From contig CBFFRP010000322.1 of assembly GCA_965644295.1 (NCBI GenBank), positions 1 through 64,000 of the forward strand: 64,000 nucleotides of DNA, in the 5' to 3' direction. The position numbers and the translations under genes were made by a program. Under the pieces are notes generated by a model. The model saw only the letters and a program-made list of their open reading frames with translations. It was not told the DNA's origin and did not search any database. Within the stretch, counting starts at the first letter, position 1, and each line of letters opens with the position of its first letter. The DNA is from Paraphysomonas bandaiensis. Its lineage: Eukaryota > Chrysophyceae. This document shows, piece by piece, positions 1-11,533 of this stretch.

Positions 1-2
1 TG

Positions 3-2120
3 TATCCATCCGGCAACGCAAACGGGAGTTGGATATTTTTAAACCTTAAAACAAATAAATATGTGAGTAGGACCAACTGGGTGAAGATGGTGACCACGCA
101 AATAGTAATAGACGCCGTGAACAGAATATCGTCATTGCACAACAAGTCACACTCACCTGTCACGACCAGCGAGAATGAGAGTCGAGAGATCGAGGATACC
201 ACGCCACCAGCTGAGAATGACAAGATCGATAAGCCGAAGGAGCCTCACGAGGAGGGGCAGATGACAGCCATTGACACAGACGAAGGGCACGGCCACACAG
301 AAGAGAGAGAGAGAACAAAAATCACGGAACTAGTCGACGATGATGGCGACAGGGCTGATGGGCCGAGCGAACAGGAACCGGGCGCTGCAACACCCAACGA
401 CATCGACGATCCGGAAATTACAGGGGTGGAAACTACAGGGATGACACACAATACAAGCGAAGTACTATCATCACCATCAGCCGGAGCAAGGATAGCGGCA
501 GGCACAAGAAGAAAGCCCGTAATGTATCGAGCCTATCACACAAGCGTAACCAAAGGCTTAAAGGAACACGGCAAAGAAGCCTACCTGGCGATAGTACGGG
601 AGCTGAAGCAGCTGCTGCATGAAAAAAAGGCGATAGTTCCAGTACACCGGAGTGACCTATCAAAGACTCAACTCAAACGAACAATTCGATCGCTGATGTT
701 TTTGAAGACGAAATACGACGGACTCGGAAGGTTCGAGAAAATCAAGGCGAGGCTGGTTGCGAACGGGGCACAGCAGGATCGGAAACTGTACCCAGACACG
801 TCGTCACCCACTGTGGACATACAGTCAGTATTTGCATGCCTAGCAATAGCAGCGAGAGAGGGGAGACATGTATCGACAATTGATATAGGTGGTGCATACC
901 TCAATGCGGAGATGTCAGGCGAAGAGGTAATAATGGAATTGGAGCCGATGTTGGCCACAATACTCAGAAAACTAGACCCCACAATCCAGCCGTATGTTGA
1001 TGAAAGAGGCAAAATATTGGTGCGCCTAGACAAAGCGTTATATGGATGCGTGCAGAGCGCCAAGCTCTGGTACAACACGATAAGAGCTTACCTGGAGAGC
1101 ATTGGTTTCGTGGCTAACCCGGTGGATCAGTGTGTTCTCAATAGGACTGTCAACGGCAAGCAGTGCACTATAACACTACACGTGGACGATCTGCTAGTGC
1201 TATCACAAGACAAGCGTGACACCGAGTGGTTGGTGGAACAACTAAAGAAACAATATGGTGAGGTAAAATACTGTGATGACAAAGACATGTCGTATTTAGG
1301 TATGCATGTGAGCATGATAGATGACAGGGCAGTGGTGTCAATGAGGGCTTACCTAGACGGAGTGCTGGAGGAGGCAGCGGTCACTGGCAGAGCAGCATCT
1401 CCAGCGACATCATCACTGTTCACAGAGGGCGCAGGACAGAAATTGGGGAGGAAGGAGGCTGCCAATTTCCATTCAGTGGTGGCCAAATTGCTATATCTGT
1501 CAATAAGAGTTAGACCAGACATCCTGCTCAGTATAGCGTACCTCACAACAAGAGTGAAGGGTCCGACTATCGGAGATCAGCAGAAGTTGAATCGAGTGCT
1601 GAAATACCTTGAGCACACAAGGGATCAAGATCTGCAGCTGAAGATTGGAGAGCAGCTGCGGGTAAGAAGCTTCATCGACGCTTCGTTCGCCACCCACGAA
1701 GACGGAAAAGGGCATACAGGCGTAGTTGTACAGCTTGGAGGGGCCACAGTACTATGCCGATCAACTAAGCAACGAATCGTGACGAAAGACTCGACCGAAT
1801 CCGAGCTGGTCGGCCTATCTGATATGATGTCTAATGCAATGAGATTACATGAGTTTGTGTGTGGGCAGGGCTATGCGCTTGACCCACCTGTTATTTATCA
1901 GGACAACTTGTCGAATCTCAGTCTCGTAACGAAAGGAGGAGGCAAATACCGATCGAAATATCTACGAGTAAGGCAGGCTTTAGTCGAAGGACACCATGAT
2001 AGGGGAGACGTGAAGCTTCAGTACTTACCTACAGGAGAGATGTTGGCTGATGTGCTGACTAAACCCCTGCAAGGAAGATTGTTTCGTCATTTGATGTGTC
2101 GTATCGTCGGAGAAGCATAG
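3..2120 (+). CDS. Ty1/copia retrotransposon Pol, C-terminal part (reverse transcriptase-RNase H), 5' end outside window
   Basis: The frame is open from base 3, so the polyprotein continues to the left of the window; gag, protease and most of integrase are not visible. The first residues (a YPSGN...GSWIFLNLKT stretch) look like the usual copia integrase tail. They are followed by a hydrophilic linker and the copia RT, with the DIGGAYLNA and KALYGCVQSAKLWY motifs. The catalytic box reads HVDD instead of the common YVDD. RNase H follows, with SFIDASFA, KDSTESEL and YQDN supplying the acidic residues, and ADVLTKPL near the end. No stop or frameshift breaks the 700 or so visible codons, so the copy may be young. 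Family assignment is firm; activity is not known. Confidence 0.92.
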   Translation, partial: YPSGNANGSWIFLNLKTNKYVSRTNWVKMVTTQIVIDAVNRISSLHNKSHSPVTTSENESREIEDTTPPAENDKIDKPKEPHEEGQMTAIDTDEGHGHTEERERTKITELVDDDGDRADGPSEQEPGAATPNDIDDPEITGVETTGMTHNTSEVLSSPSAGARIAAGTRRKPVMYRAYHTSVTKGLKEHGKEAYLAIVRELKQLLHEKKAIVPVHRSDLSKTQLKRTIRSLMFLKTKYDGLGRFEKIKARLVANGAQQDRKLYPDTSSPTVDIQSVFACLAIAAREGRHVSTIDIGGAYLNAEMSGEEVIMELEPMLATILRKLDPTIQPYVDERGKILVRLDKALYGCVQSAKLWYNTIRAYLESIGFVANPVDQCVLNRTVNGKQCTITLHVDDLLVLSQDKRDTEWLVEQLKKQYGEVKYCDDKDMSYLGMHVSMIDDRAVVSMRAYLDGVLEEAAVTGRAASPATSSLFTEGAGQKLGRKEAANFHSVVAKLLYLSIRVRPDILLSIAYLTTRVKGPTIGDQQKLNRVLKYLEHTRDQDLQLKIGEQLRVRSFIDASFATHEDGKGHTGVVVQLGGATVLCRSTKQRIVTKDSTESELVGLSDMMSNAMRLHEFVCGQGYALDPPVIYQDNLSNLSLVTKGGGKYRSKYLRVRQALVEGHHDRGDVKLQYLPTGEMLADVLTKPLQGRLFRHLMCRIVGEA

Positions 2121-2154
2121 ACACATCACAGGGGTGCGTAGAGGAATGAGAGGA

Positions 2155-2394
2155 TGTTCTTTTCAGTTTAGTACTTGAAGTGACTGTATAAGATATGCAT
2201 AGGGCACATAGAGGTGTATGGTGTTATATTATGCAGTGTGTAGTGTACGGCTGTAGAATAGAGGCATAATTTCCTCTTACTGAGAAGTTCTGTAGTAACT
2301 ATAAAGAGAACCTTGCTTTGACTACCTGTAGTGTAGACTGTGTGAAAGCAACGGGGGTATTCCGTCCGTTTATTGATTTGTGACATCCGTAACA
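2155..2394 (+). repeat. candidate 3' LTR of the copia element
   Basis: Directly after the pol stop there is a purine-rich tract (about 2140-2154, resembling a polypurine tract). A segment beginning TGTTC then runs to an AACA end at 2391-2394, giving TGTT...AACA termini and a length of about 240 bp. The 5' LTR would lie outside the window, so identity and target-site duplication cannot be tested here. Confidence 0.4.
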
Positions 2395-2423
2395 TTCGAC
2401 CGAGTACCGTATTTTTCTCTGCG

Positions 2424-2624
2424 CATACATACATACATACATACATACATACATACATACATACATACATACATACATACATACATACATACCTACATAC
2501 ATACATACCTACATACCTACATACCTACATACCTACATACATACATACATACATACATACATACATACATACATACATACATACATACATACATACATAC
2601 ATACATACATACATACATACATAC
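2424..2624. repeat. (TACA)n tetranucleotide array
   Basis: About 200 bp of CATA/TACA units, interrupted by several CCTA variants near 2490-2535. The unit contains no stop codon in any frame, so long IHTY or MYVC reading frames run through it by chance. The array ends 70 bp before the chosen start of the Rieske oxygenase. Confidence 0.98.
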
Positions 2625-2694
2625 TCTAGTAGTTATATCTGTATGTTTCATCTTAAAGTTGATTTCATTGCACCGTCTCTTCAGTTCCCTACTA

Positions 2695-4869
2695 ATGTTT
2701 CGTTTTCTTATCCCTCCCGCTGTAATACTTTTAAGTAAAACATATATCTTCTCTAGCTTTGGCTCAGGAGAGTATGACTCAGCCTTCCTCACATCCACTG
2801 TGTTTATATTAATCACAGCCATAGCAGCCGCATGTGTGGATGCACAGATACTATTAAAAATGTTTGGTGGAGACAGTACACTAGGGTCAATGTTTACTTC
2901 TAAACGTGATATGTTTGTGATGGTTAACTGGCTGTGCTCTGCTATAGTGTTGTTTGCTCTGCCGTATGTTATGTCTCATCGACCTCATATCTCTGTTGCG
3001 GTAGAAGAAGGAGGGAAGTATGTTCTTTCTCCTGGAACAAAGGCTGCAATTATTCTTGGGTTTTCTTCTATCAGTTATTTGATGGGATATTTCGGAATTT
3101 TACTCGAAATGAAACGTCAAGATGCCAGGAAGAATAACGCATATATTGGTACCTGGAAACAGTTCGTCCCGCCATTGTTTTACATTGGCATCACCGTGTT
3201 TGCTTTTCGTGCCCATTCTACGATTGCAGCATTGATCGCAACAGTTTTTTTTGCCGTATACTTGGTTAATGTCATTACTTGTCAGTCACTGGCTGTTCCT
3301 GTAAAGGAGGCATCACCTGTTGAAGTCGATAAGGACATTTCTTGTCGCCCCACCAACGCCTCTGCGATGGCCAAACCATGTGATACAAGTGAGGGTGGAA
3401 CTGCTGATGCTCGACTGTATAAGTTGTATTCTTCTCCCGCTGGAAACGAGACTAAGCAGTGGCTTAGGCAGATCGGCTACGATCTAACGGTATATATTCT
3501 ACCGATGACCGCTATCCCACTTGCCCTACCTATACTCCAAGTTCCTATGACCATTCTGTGTGTCATATTGACCATTTGGAAACCAATATACGAATATATT
3601 GCTAAGTCTATCTTTCTTCGCTCCTCTCCTCCGCAGGAGCCCCATAGGGTGGCTGACAGGAAGAAAACGTATCCCGCAGGGTCAGAGTTCCCGAAGGGCT
3701 GGTTCCGCATCCTTGATTCAGATGACCTCCCTAGGTCCCGTGTAAAATATGTTCAGGCGGTGGGCCGGGATCTGGCTGTATTCCGGGGCGACGATGGGAT
3801 AGTACGCTGTCTGGATGCTTATTGCATTCATTTGGGTACGACGTTCCTTACACGCACACCTTGAGTTCATATTATATTGTATGTAGGAGCGAATATGGCC
3901 GTGGGTGGAGAAGTTGTTGGAAACTGTTTACAGTGCCCCTTTCATAAATGGACCTTTGCTGGTGACGGAGCATGCTCTTCTATCCCGTACCAGCCTAAAG
4001 TACCGTCCACTGCTCGCACCCGAGCGTACTATGTAACAGAATTTTACGGCATAATTTGTGTGTGGATCGGACACGATGGGGACGCCATCACTTCTGAAGG
4101 TAATGTGAGAGTACCGCAGAGTATTCCTCCTGATTACTTTCCCCCGGCTCTGGAGAAGATTGATTCTGGGTCGATGGTTTTACGCGGTTCTACTCGTTTG
4201 ACTGTCAATATGCATCTACAAGAGGTGAGAAGCCGTTTTATTTTTGCAACGTAAATAATTTGCGTGGTGCAGTTTGCAGAGAACAGTACGGACTTTGCTC
4301 ACTTTATGCCGCTTCATGGGACAATGTGTTTTCCTTTCACTCTCAAGGAGCTACCGATGAAGTTGGTGACAATTAACCACATTCCAGACTGGAAGGAGGG
4401 CACGGGGGACGAGGCGCATATGGCGTGGTTCTTTGACAAGGCAGACCTCAATATATTTGGAAAACATCGACCGGAGACAGGGGCTATGGCGGTGATTTCA
4501 TTTATAGGACCGGGGGGAGTCGTGTACTTTACGTTTGATACGCCGATAGGGAGCCTCGTGCTGTTTCAGACCAATACTCCTATTGCGGATGGCATGAAGC
4601 TGGAGGTCGCCTTCAGGTGGTATGCGGATGCGACTATGCCCCGTTTTCTTGTCTGGTACATTGTTGGCAACTGGATTGCACAGTATCAGAATGATATTAT
4701 GGTATGGGAGAATAAGAAATTTCTCAAGAATCCGCTGCTGGTGAAGGGAGATGGCCCGATGAACAAGCAGCGTCGCTGGTTCAAGCAGTTTTATGAGCGA
4801 CAGAAACCTGTCCCTCCTAAAGGTTCAACTGCAACATCTGCATGTGATGCGGAACGGCACGATTGGTAA
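2695..4869 (+). CDS. Rieske non-heme iron oxygenase, DAF-36/Neverland (cholesterol 7-desaturase)-like, with multi-pass N-terminus
   Basis: Three exons: 2695-3835, 3887-4224 and 4273-4869, with introns of 51 and 48 nt; joined they give 691 aa. The Rieske [2Fe-2S] site is Cys-X-His (YCIHLG, about residue 377), split by intron 1, followed by CPFHKW. The catalytic iron site is in exon 3 (ENSTDFAHF...LH: Asp-X2-His-X4-His). This resembles the sterol-oxidising KSHA/DAF-36/Neverland group, which oxidises or desaturates sterols at the ER membrane; the substrate here is inferred. The first 300 or so residues hold about six hydrophobic segments, far more than the single anchor usual in the family. The ATG at 2695 is the first after the array; the open frame also runs back through the repeat to 2380, so the start is uncertain. 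Confidence 0.8.
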
Positions 4870-5384
4870 ATGCAAGACCCGTACTTTCTGGTCATTAATC
4901 AGACCACGTCGGAGCGAATTATGTTAATGCTGCGCATCTGGATATTGGGCGTGAAATGTTAGACTGTTGCGCTAGCATACCCAGTTGGCAGTGTTGTTGC
5001 GCCATTTTGTCTACGTAAACGGCACAATATCATACTAGTGACGTAGTATTATTGGTAATAAAATGCCCATTGTGTAGTTGAGAAATACTCTTGCCCCACC
5101 ATTCGCAGCAGCTGCTGTAGATAATCACGGCAACTTATGTTTAGCTTTGACATACAGAAAACGTATAGGGATTCTTGACTTCTAGACTATTGTTACACAT
5201 ATTCACCAGCGCCACTTTTGTACAAATGCATCATTAAAACTTAAAACAAGTATAATTACAAAAATGACATGTATACTAGAGATTTTTGAAGTAGTATTGT
5301 CCGTCAGAGAAGTATAAGTGGTCACTTAATGGTCAAAAAATACATTCCTGTCTTAGTTATAATACTTACAAATACACAGCGCAA
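4870..5384. other. intergenic, convergent 3' ends
   Basis: AT-rich spacer between the Rieske gene (plus) and the membrane-protein gene (minus), which converge here. AATAAA-like words (for example near 5056) could serve as poly(A) signals. I see no further gene. Confidence 0.5.
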
Positions 5385-6569
5385 CTATGGCGCATTAAAT
5401 TCTGTGCTACTGTCATGGTCTTTGCTTTCATCCTTATCATCGCTAGGCCAGTGGTCGAAATTATTATCGTCTACAACATAATTGTTCGGGTTCGATTCTA
5501 TCAGTACTTGCCTAGCTTTTTTTCTGTAATTTAAATACAGGCCAAGCAGTTCTGAAAACATATTGAACGTGGATACCCCGAGCAGAATCTTCGCGTATAT
5601 TGTGCTCAAGTCAGAAACAGCTATACACACTCCACAAACACCCATAAATATAGTTTCATAGCAAATTAACTTCATCATTGAGTACGATAATATAACCTCT
5701 GAATCCGGATCAAGAAGCCGAAGTTCATCCTCCAACAAAACAAACGCTCGCGATCCATTGACACCCAAACAGAACATGAAATTCATTACCTTCCATAAAT
5801 TATCATATTCATCTTTATTTTCTATCCACTCCAGTAACTCGAACTCGACACAGTACACAAAACGAAGGTAGATTTCGCACAACCACACTATTCCCCTCAG
5901 TATGCAGAATTTGAATTCTCCTTTAGGTGATACATGGTGAAAGATAAGTGCGATGAAGAGCTCGGGTATGAGAAGTGAAGGGTAAGTAAACACCAGAGTA
6001 GCCAGAATCCATGCTGCTAACAGCGATAGAAGATAACAGACTAATATATAACTCCATAACGCAATAGTTGATATAATGAACAAAGTACAAAGAGAGGAAT
6101 TAACCACAGTCATCACTAAATGGTCCCATACCCATTCAATGAAATACGTGAGCCTGACAACGCTAAAATAGAACCACTCATCATAGTCTATCTCTCTTTT
6201 AGTTGTCCATCCTAAATGGTCGCGAGTTAGAATAAAAGACGACCAGAAGCGCTTGTACAATTGACCCAACCTCACATGCTCATCATAAATATCAGTGTAA
6301 ATCCAATATCGACAGCTCGCTCGAATCGTACATATAAAAACTATAAAGAAACACCCCACACAAAAAAATATATGCCCAATAATAAGCTGCACTTGAATCC
6401 CTTGTGACTGGACCCTCAAGAACACCAACCATGCCACCAGACCCATACCCACACACCCTGTAAGGTTTAAGATATATTTATAGTTGCGTCGTATGTATGC
6501 TGTGACTACAATCAGTAGTCCCATAATCTGCTCTATGCACCATACGGAGAGCTCACTGATAGAGGACAT
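5385..6569 (-). CDS. unrecognised multi-pass membrane protein
   Basis: Intronless 394-aa frame beginning with ATG at 6569. I do not recognise a family. Several long hydrophobic stretches, spread from about residue 10 to residue 345, suggest six to eight membrane spans, separated by short charged loops rich in Glu, Asp, Arg and Trp. The last 40 or so residues are acidic and hydrophilic (DDNNFDHWPSDDKDESKDH) and are probably a cytoplasmic tail. There is no signal peptide of classical form. The length, unbroken frame and membrane pattern make it likely to be real despite having no introns. Channel, receptor or transporter roles cannot be told apart from sequence alone. Confidence 0.6.
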   Translation of the reverse strand: MSSISELSVWCIEQIMGLLIVVTAYIRRNYKYILNLTGCVGMGLVAWLVFLRVQSQGIQVQLIIGHIFFCVGCFFIVFICTIRASCRYWIYTDIYDEHVRLGQLYKRFWSSFILTRDHLGWTTKREIDYDEWFYFSVVRLTYFIEWVWDHLVMTVVNSSLCTLFIISTIALWSYILVCYLLSLLAAWILATLVFTYPSLLIPELFIALIFHHVSPKGEFKFCILRGIVWLCEIYLRFVYCVEFELLEWIENKDEYDNLWKVMNFMFCLGVNGSRAFVLLEDELRLLDPDSEVILSYSMMKLICYETIFMGVCGVCIAVSDLSTIYAKILLGVSTFNMFSELLGLYLNYRKKARQVLIESNPNNYVVDDNNFDHWPSDDKDESKDHDSSTEFNAP

Positions 6570-6864
6570 GCTGTGTTACAGGCAGACAGAACAAGAGGGC
6601 AACATCGGCTATGATGATAGAGGAGTAGGTAGTACCATATGGCTGAGTAAGCACACCGCCTTTAGACTAGGATAGCCATACACGTATATGAATATGTGGA
6701 CAGTATATATACACGTACATGCGATGTGATGTGATGGTTACAGTCTATGTACAGTCACACCTGGAACAGCTGCATATACTCTGTGTGTATACATGGTCCC
6801 TTACACACGAGGTAACGTATTCTATTGTATTCCGGTACGTATACTGCAGCAGTTTTTCAAGTCG

Positions 6865-7036
6865 TTATCTCTACACAGTATCCCATACTATAATATCTCT
6901 ACACAGTATCCCATACTATAATATCTCTACACAGTATCCCATACTATAATATCTCTACACAGTATCCCATACTATAATATCTCTACACAGTATCCCATAC
7001 TATAATATCTCTACACAGTATCCCATACGATAACAG
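6865..7036. repeat. 28-bp minisatellite, six copies
   Basis: The word CTCTACACAG recurs at 6869, 6897, 6925, 6953, 6981 and 7009, exactly 28 bp apart. The intervening sequence is almost invariant, and the last copy decays after CCCATACGAT. The array lies 92 bp upstream of the proposed start of the short-chain dehydrogenase gene. The rest of 6570-7127 is TATA-rich spacer. Confidence 0.97.
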
Positions 7037-7127
7037 TATCTAATATATCTCTCATAACTGCACCACATTAGCATCTCCCACACATATACCCCATCAAATA
7101 ATTACCCTTACACTTCCTACTCCCTAA

Positions 7128-8317
7128 ATGATGATCTCTAAATCTCTTACCTCTCAAGTTTATCACTGTAGTAAGCATCTGCGGTCTCTGTATGTATTGT
7201 CCCGTCAAAACAGTACTGCAGTCATCACAGGAGGTGCAAGGTAACCCTGTTATCCCCATTAATACCCTTCTATCCCTCTTATCATATATAACTACAGTGG
7301 AATTGGATTAGCGCTTGCAAAGAGTGCCGTGTCTCGTGATTACAATATCGTTCTAGTTGATATTGAGGAGAGTCGTCTTTCAGAGGCTGTAAGCGAGTTG
7401 AAAGTTTCATCCGATCGTATTTTAGCTGTAAAGTGTGATGTGAGTAAAGAGGATGAGATGGCGTCCTTGGCAGATAAGGTGTTTGATCGATTCGGTGAGG
7501 TCCCGTGGTGTAGTCCATCATAATCTTACTTTTGAGTAGGCAGTGTGCAACTTTTATGCAATAATGCTGGGGTTGGAGCTACGAAAATGTCATGGGAACA
7601 CACGAAGTCAGACTGGGACTGGGTACTGGGCGTCAATATGTGGAGCATTATTCATGCGAATCGCTTCTTTATTCCACGGATGCTTAAACAGGTACTCCAC
7701 CGCCAATTGATTTTATCAGTCCATTCAGCTTTGATGCAGGACGTGCGCAGCAGGATATTGAACACGGCATCAGCAGCTGGTTTGATCTCAACCCCTGGTA
7801 GTGTATATGATATCAAGTTTGATAAAGCTTTGACTGTCATATGTTATTACGACATTAGGGATGATCGCTTATAACGTGAGCAAGCATGCTGTTGTTACCA
7901 TGTCGGAGACTTTATATCACGAACTGCGAGATGTAAATGCTCCGGTGAGTGGTTTACAAAATATTTTCCACATTTGAAGTGAGAATGATGCAGATCGATG
8001 TATCAGTATTATGCCCAGCATTTATACCGACAGGGATTGCTGCGTCACACCGAAATCGACCTCCTGCTCTCTCTACTGACTGCGAAGATATGATGGCGTC
8101 AGAGTATAAAGATGCTAACATGAAATATGCTGCTGGTTTAGTAAAAGCTGTGAAGTCAGGCAAAAAATCAGCTGACGAGGTTGCAGAGCATGTATTTGAG
8201 GCCATGGATAAGGGAGACTTTTATATAGTTCCCCATCGTAAGATATTGGGTGCCGTACACCAGCGTTGCAATGATATTGTGAACTTGAAGAGTCCTACAG
8301 TAATGGTTCCAGCATAA
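7128..8317 (+). CDS. short-chain dehydrogenase/reductase (classical SDR)
   Basis: Six exons: 7128-7240, 7298-7494, 7540-7691, 7740-7797, 7859-7944 and 7994-8317; phases agree and give 309 aa. The spliced protein has the Rossmann cofactor motif TGGASGIG (completed across intron 1), the CNNAG motif, the catalytic Ser in NTASAAGL and the YNVSK active site (Tyr-X3-Lys). It should therefore be an NAD(P)(H)-dependent oxidoreductase; the substrate cannot be inferred. The start is the tandem ATG at 7128/7131. It leaves a basic, Ser-rich leader of about 40 residues before the fold, which might be a targeting peptide. Introns are 45-61 nt with GT-AG ends. Confidence 0.88.
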
Positions 8318-8921
8318 CTCGAAAGAAAGACACTGTTAAGCGTCATGGTATAATATTTTTGAAATTAATATCATATTAATAGGAATACTTATATCGAGGT
8401 GGCTTGTGTACTAATTAGGTAATTAGTATTGTTTCTGGTAAAAAAACATTGCAAAACTAAATACCAAACGTACAGAATTCTTGAAGTTTTGGGAACCTTT
8501 GCTTTATTTACCAAAATCGTAGAGCAATGAACTCTACGTAGAGCAGGAATTGTGAACAATATACAGCGATAGTATTGTACTTCGTAGCTGTAGCTATAGC
8601 GTTGTCTGGAGTAAAAATGGATGGTGGATTGAGATAGTAAGATGAGCTTCGGATTAGGCCCATGCATAGTGATGCTCAGACACACCCCGTCACATCTTTT
8701 CCTAGTGCTTCTGATTTGTGGTCTAGTAGATACGTATGTCGTATGGCCATACATCCTTAACCATTAACCAATGTTGTAGAGTACTAACATTGTCAGTGGA
8801 ACTTCTATTATACTTTAATAACTAGGTTATTCGTATACATTATAGACCACTACATCGTAACACACAAATATTCTTATAGCGAAAGGAGATTAGTGTAGCC
8901 CAAGAGACGGCGGATCAGCAC
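8318..8921. other. intergenic, convergent 3' ends
   Basis: AT-rich spacer between the SDR gene and the PX-PH gene, which converge. A 121-codon antisense frame (8389-8754) has no recognisable motif and unlikely composition, so I do not call it. Confidence 0.5.
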
Positions 8922-9870
8922 CTACTCAATATCAGGAAGTGAATTCAAAGTTTCCACCCATGCATTCATCTCGGCTGCACTCTCGGCGCGGCACACTAGT
9001 GGATAAGGCATTGCGTGTACAGTAAATTCGTTGTGAGGGTTTTCACCATCTGTTGTCGTAACAAAGAACGCGTTCAACTTGACAACACCCTTTGGGGCGG
9101 CTCCATTGACGAATGCCTGCTCATTCTCGTAATACTTGATGTCATCTTGCAAAACAGCGTATCGCTTCTTCCAATTGCCAGAGGCACCTGATTTGTTACC
9201 ACCAAGCTTCTCCAAATAACCAGCTTTCAGTACTATGCCTGGCTTTACGCGGGCTGTGATATCAATATTACGGCCGCGGTTGGGGATCCTAGAATTGCAA
9301 TTCGTTAAAATAAGTAAATGCATTAATGAAGACGAGGAAGGCGTTACCTGTCAGCACCTGTGTGGTCATGTACCTGCATAAAGGCATACAGTTGGTTCTG
9401 TACTCCAGGGGTCATAGCCACGTTGTCCAGGAAGTCCTGTAGCCAGTTGTTTAGTGCTATTCTACGACGTTCCTGCTGTTCTGCTGACATTTTCCCAACC
9501 TAATACACTCCATAAACAAGATATACATAACTCTCAGTACATATACAGTACCGATACAGTTTTCGATGGAAACTCAGCTGTTAAGTTTCCAGTATGTTCC
9601 GACACAGCCTGATAAAAGAAACGGAACTCACTGTATCTCTTCCGAACTTCCCAAGATACACCATCCTTCTTCACCTGTTAGTGCATGTGATATATCTCCA
9701 CACACACCTATAGAGAGCATACATACCTCCAATACGAATATAGCTTGACTACCACTGTCAATGTCCTCACATGTTGTTATATTCACTTCTAAGCCGTGCT
9801 GCTTGACAACAGGGGTTGCCAACACAACAGAGGTTGATTTATGCAAGACAGATTTTCTTCCAGCCATCAT
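8922..9870 (-). CDS. PX-PH domain phosphoinositide-binding protein
   Basis: Four minus-strand exons: 9870-9727, 9674-9558, 9499-9348 and 9288-8922, giving about 259 aa. An alternative donor six bases further on would add two codons to exon 2. Residues 20-135 form a PX domain: VEVNIT-like opening strands, the RKRYSEFR motif across exon 2, FPSKT and then ERRRIALNNWLQDFL. Residues about 165-255 form a PH domain (KAGYLEKLGG, NWKKRYAVL, and the invariant Trp in AWVETLNSL). PX plus PH suggests peripheral binding to PI3P or related lipids on endosomal or plasma membrane, without a catalytic domain. The ATG pair at 9870/9867 is the best start, though the frame is open to 9945. Confidence 0.85.
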
Positions 9871-10012
9871 TTTGATAGGAGGGATGTATATGTTAATGTG
9901 GAATAAGTATTTTCTAACTTCCTGTCGAACATACACATAATACAACCGAATATATGTACAATATATGTATACAACGACATCCTATTCGAAATACCTTCCT
10001 ACACACCTGTTC

Positions 10013-10254
10013 ATACATACATACATACATACATACATACATACATACATACATACATACATACATACATACATACATACATACATACATACATACATAC
10101 ATACATACATACATACATACATACATACATACATACATACATACATACATACATACATACATACATACATACATACATACATACATACATACATACATAC
10201 ATACATACATACATACATACATACATACATACATACATACATACATACATACAT
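10013..10254. repeat. (TACA)n tetranucleotide array
   Basis: About 240 bp of uninterrupted CATA/TACA units. It lies 143 bp upstream of the start of the minus-strand PX-PH gene. The IHTY and MYVC reading frames through it are chance products of a stop-free unit. Confidence 0.99.
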
Positions 10255-11533
10255 AGTTTTCGTTCCACTCTCTGCTGTTTCATGGTGTTGTTGTGATATG
10301 AGTATATGGATGACACAGTAACAATGCAAGAATATCACTCATTCTAGACAGCAACTGGCACATCTTCTTGCTACATTCAGGAGTAGTCCATGTGTAATAA
10401 GTTAGTATTACAATCCGTGAAAAGAAGAAATAGCCCATAAAAACACAACCAGTTATTCCATCTGAATACCCTGGAACTATTAGTGAAATCAAGCACACAC
10501 ACCCCTATATATAGTGATGACTACATATACTACTCCGGAATGGTCTGCTACAGGGCTAATGAACAATATATGCAATACTATTGTTAGGTAGCGTTCTATT
10601 GCAAGCCATTTTTAACAGCTAATCATTACTATTGCAAAATTGACAGTACATTAGTATCATGAATCAGCAAATTAATACTTGCGTATATTTTATTTTGAAT
10701 ACTATTTAGGTGAGAACCAAACCTATTACATAGGTAAGTTTCCTGCTGTTTGGCTAATCACATATTTCCTCCTACTCATCCTATGATCTATGATCTATAT
10801 CAGGGACATAATCCATGATGAATCTATATTAATCAACTCTATATTGATACTGTATGCTATAGTATATTAATTGCAATATATTGTGAGGTAGCTTAAAAGT
10901 AACAGTATCAATGTGTCGACCCATTGTGTTCTACAATAAATGCTTCCAAGCCTTAATCTGTCAAATGAAAGCATTCATACTTCATATGTCATATAGTAGA
11001 AATGGCTATATTATTTACATAATTAACTCTAGTCAATTTAAATAAATCAGTGATATAGTTACATATAACATATAGTATCGTAACTCGTAGCAATAAACAA
11101 GATGTAGAAGAAAATACTATTACTGATAGAAAAATACTATTACTATTTAAACCAGCTACTCATAATAGTAGCATATATATTTTTCAGTGTTGTGTGTTTG
11201 AAATAAATACTTTCTCTGTACAAATCGAGTGTGCAATATTGCGGCACATGTACTATTTGTATGTGTACCGTGTATGATGGATTACAATCGCTTGTTTTAA
11301 ATAGTAATATCAGAAGCAGTATATTGCAACTAATTTGTTTAAATGAATGCATCATACGGCAATAGAAGTCATGGCAATGGCCGTTGAAAATATATTTTAA
11401 CATATTGTAGGCAACCACTTGACATTATACACCACACATGATATAAACGAAACATTTCTTTGTGTGTGATATTTGTACTTATGATACACAATTCTAAAAC
11501 ACTTGAATAAAATATTTCATTCGAAGCATGATA
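10255..11533. other. gene-poor AT-rich spacer
   Basis: About 1.3 kb with no convincing coding frame, RNA gene or long repeat on either strand. The 3' end of the methyltransferase gene borders it on the right. Confidence 0.5.

Noticed and set aside
2380-2694. N-terminal IHTY-repeat extension of the Rieske protein
   Set aside because: The TACA unit contains no stop codon in any frame, so an open frame through it is uninformative. I start at the first ATG after the array.
8389-8754. 121-codon minus-strand frame
   Set aside because: No motif, no hydrophobic pattern, Ser/Tyr/Arg-heavy chance composition, and placed in a 3' spacer.
9914-10338. Overlapping IHTY/MYVC frames on both strands
   Set aside because: Pure microsatellite translation; no independent coding signal.
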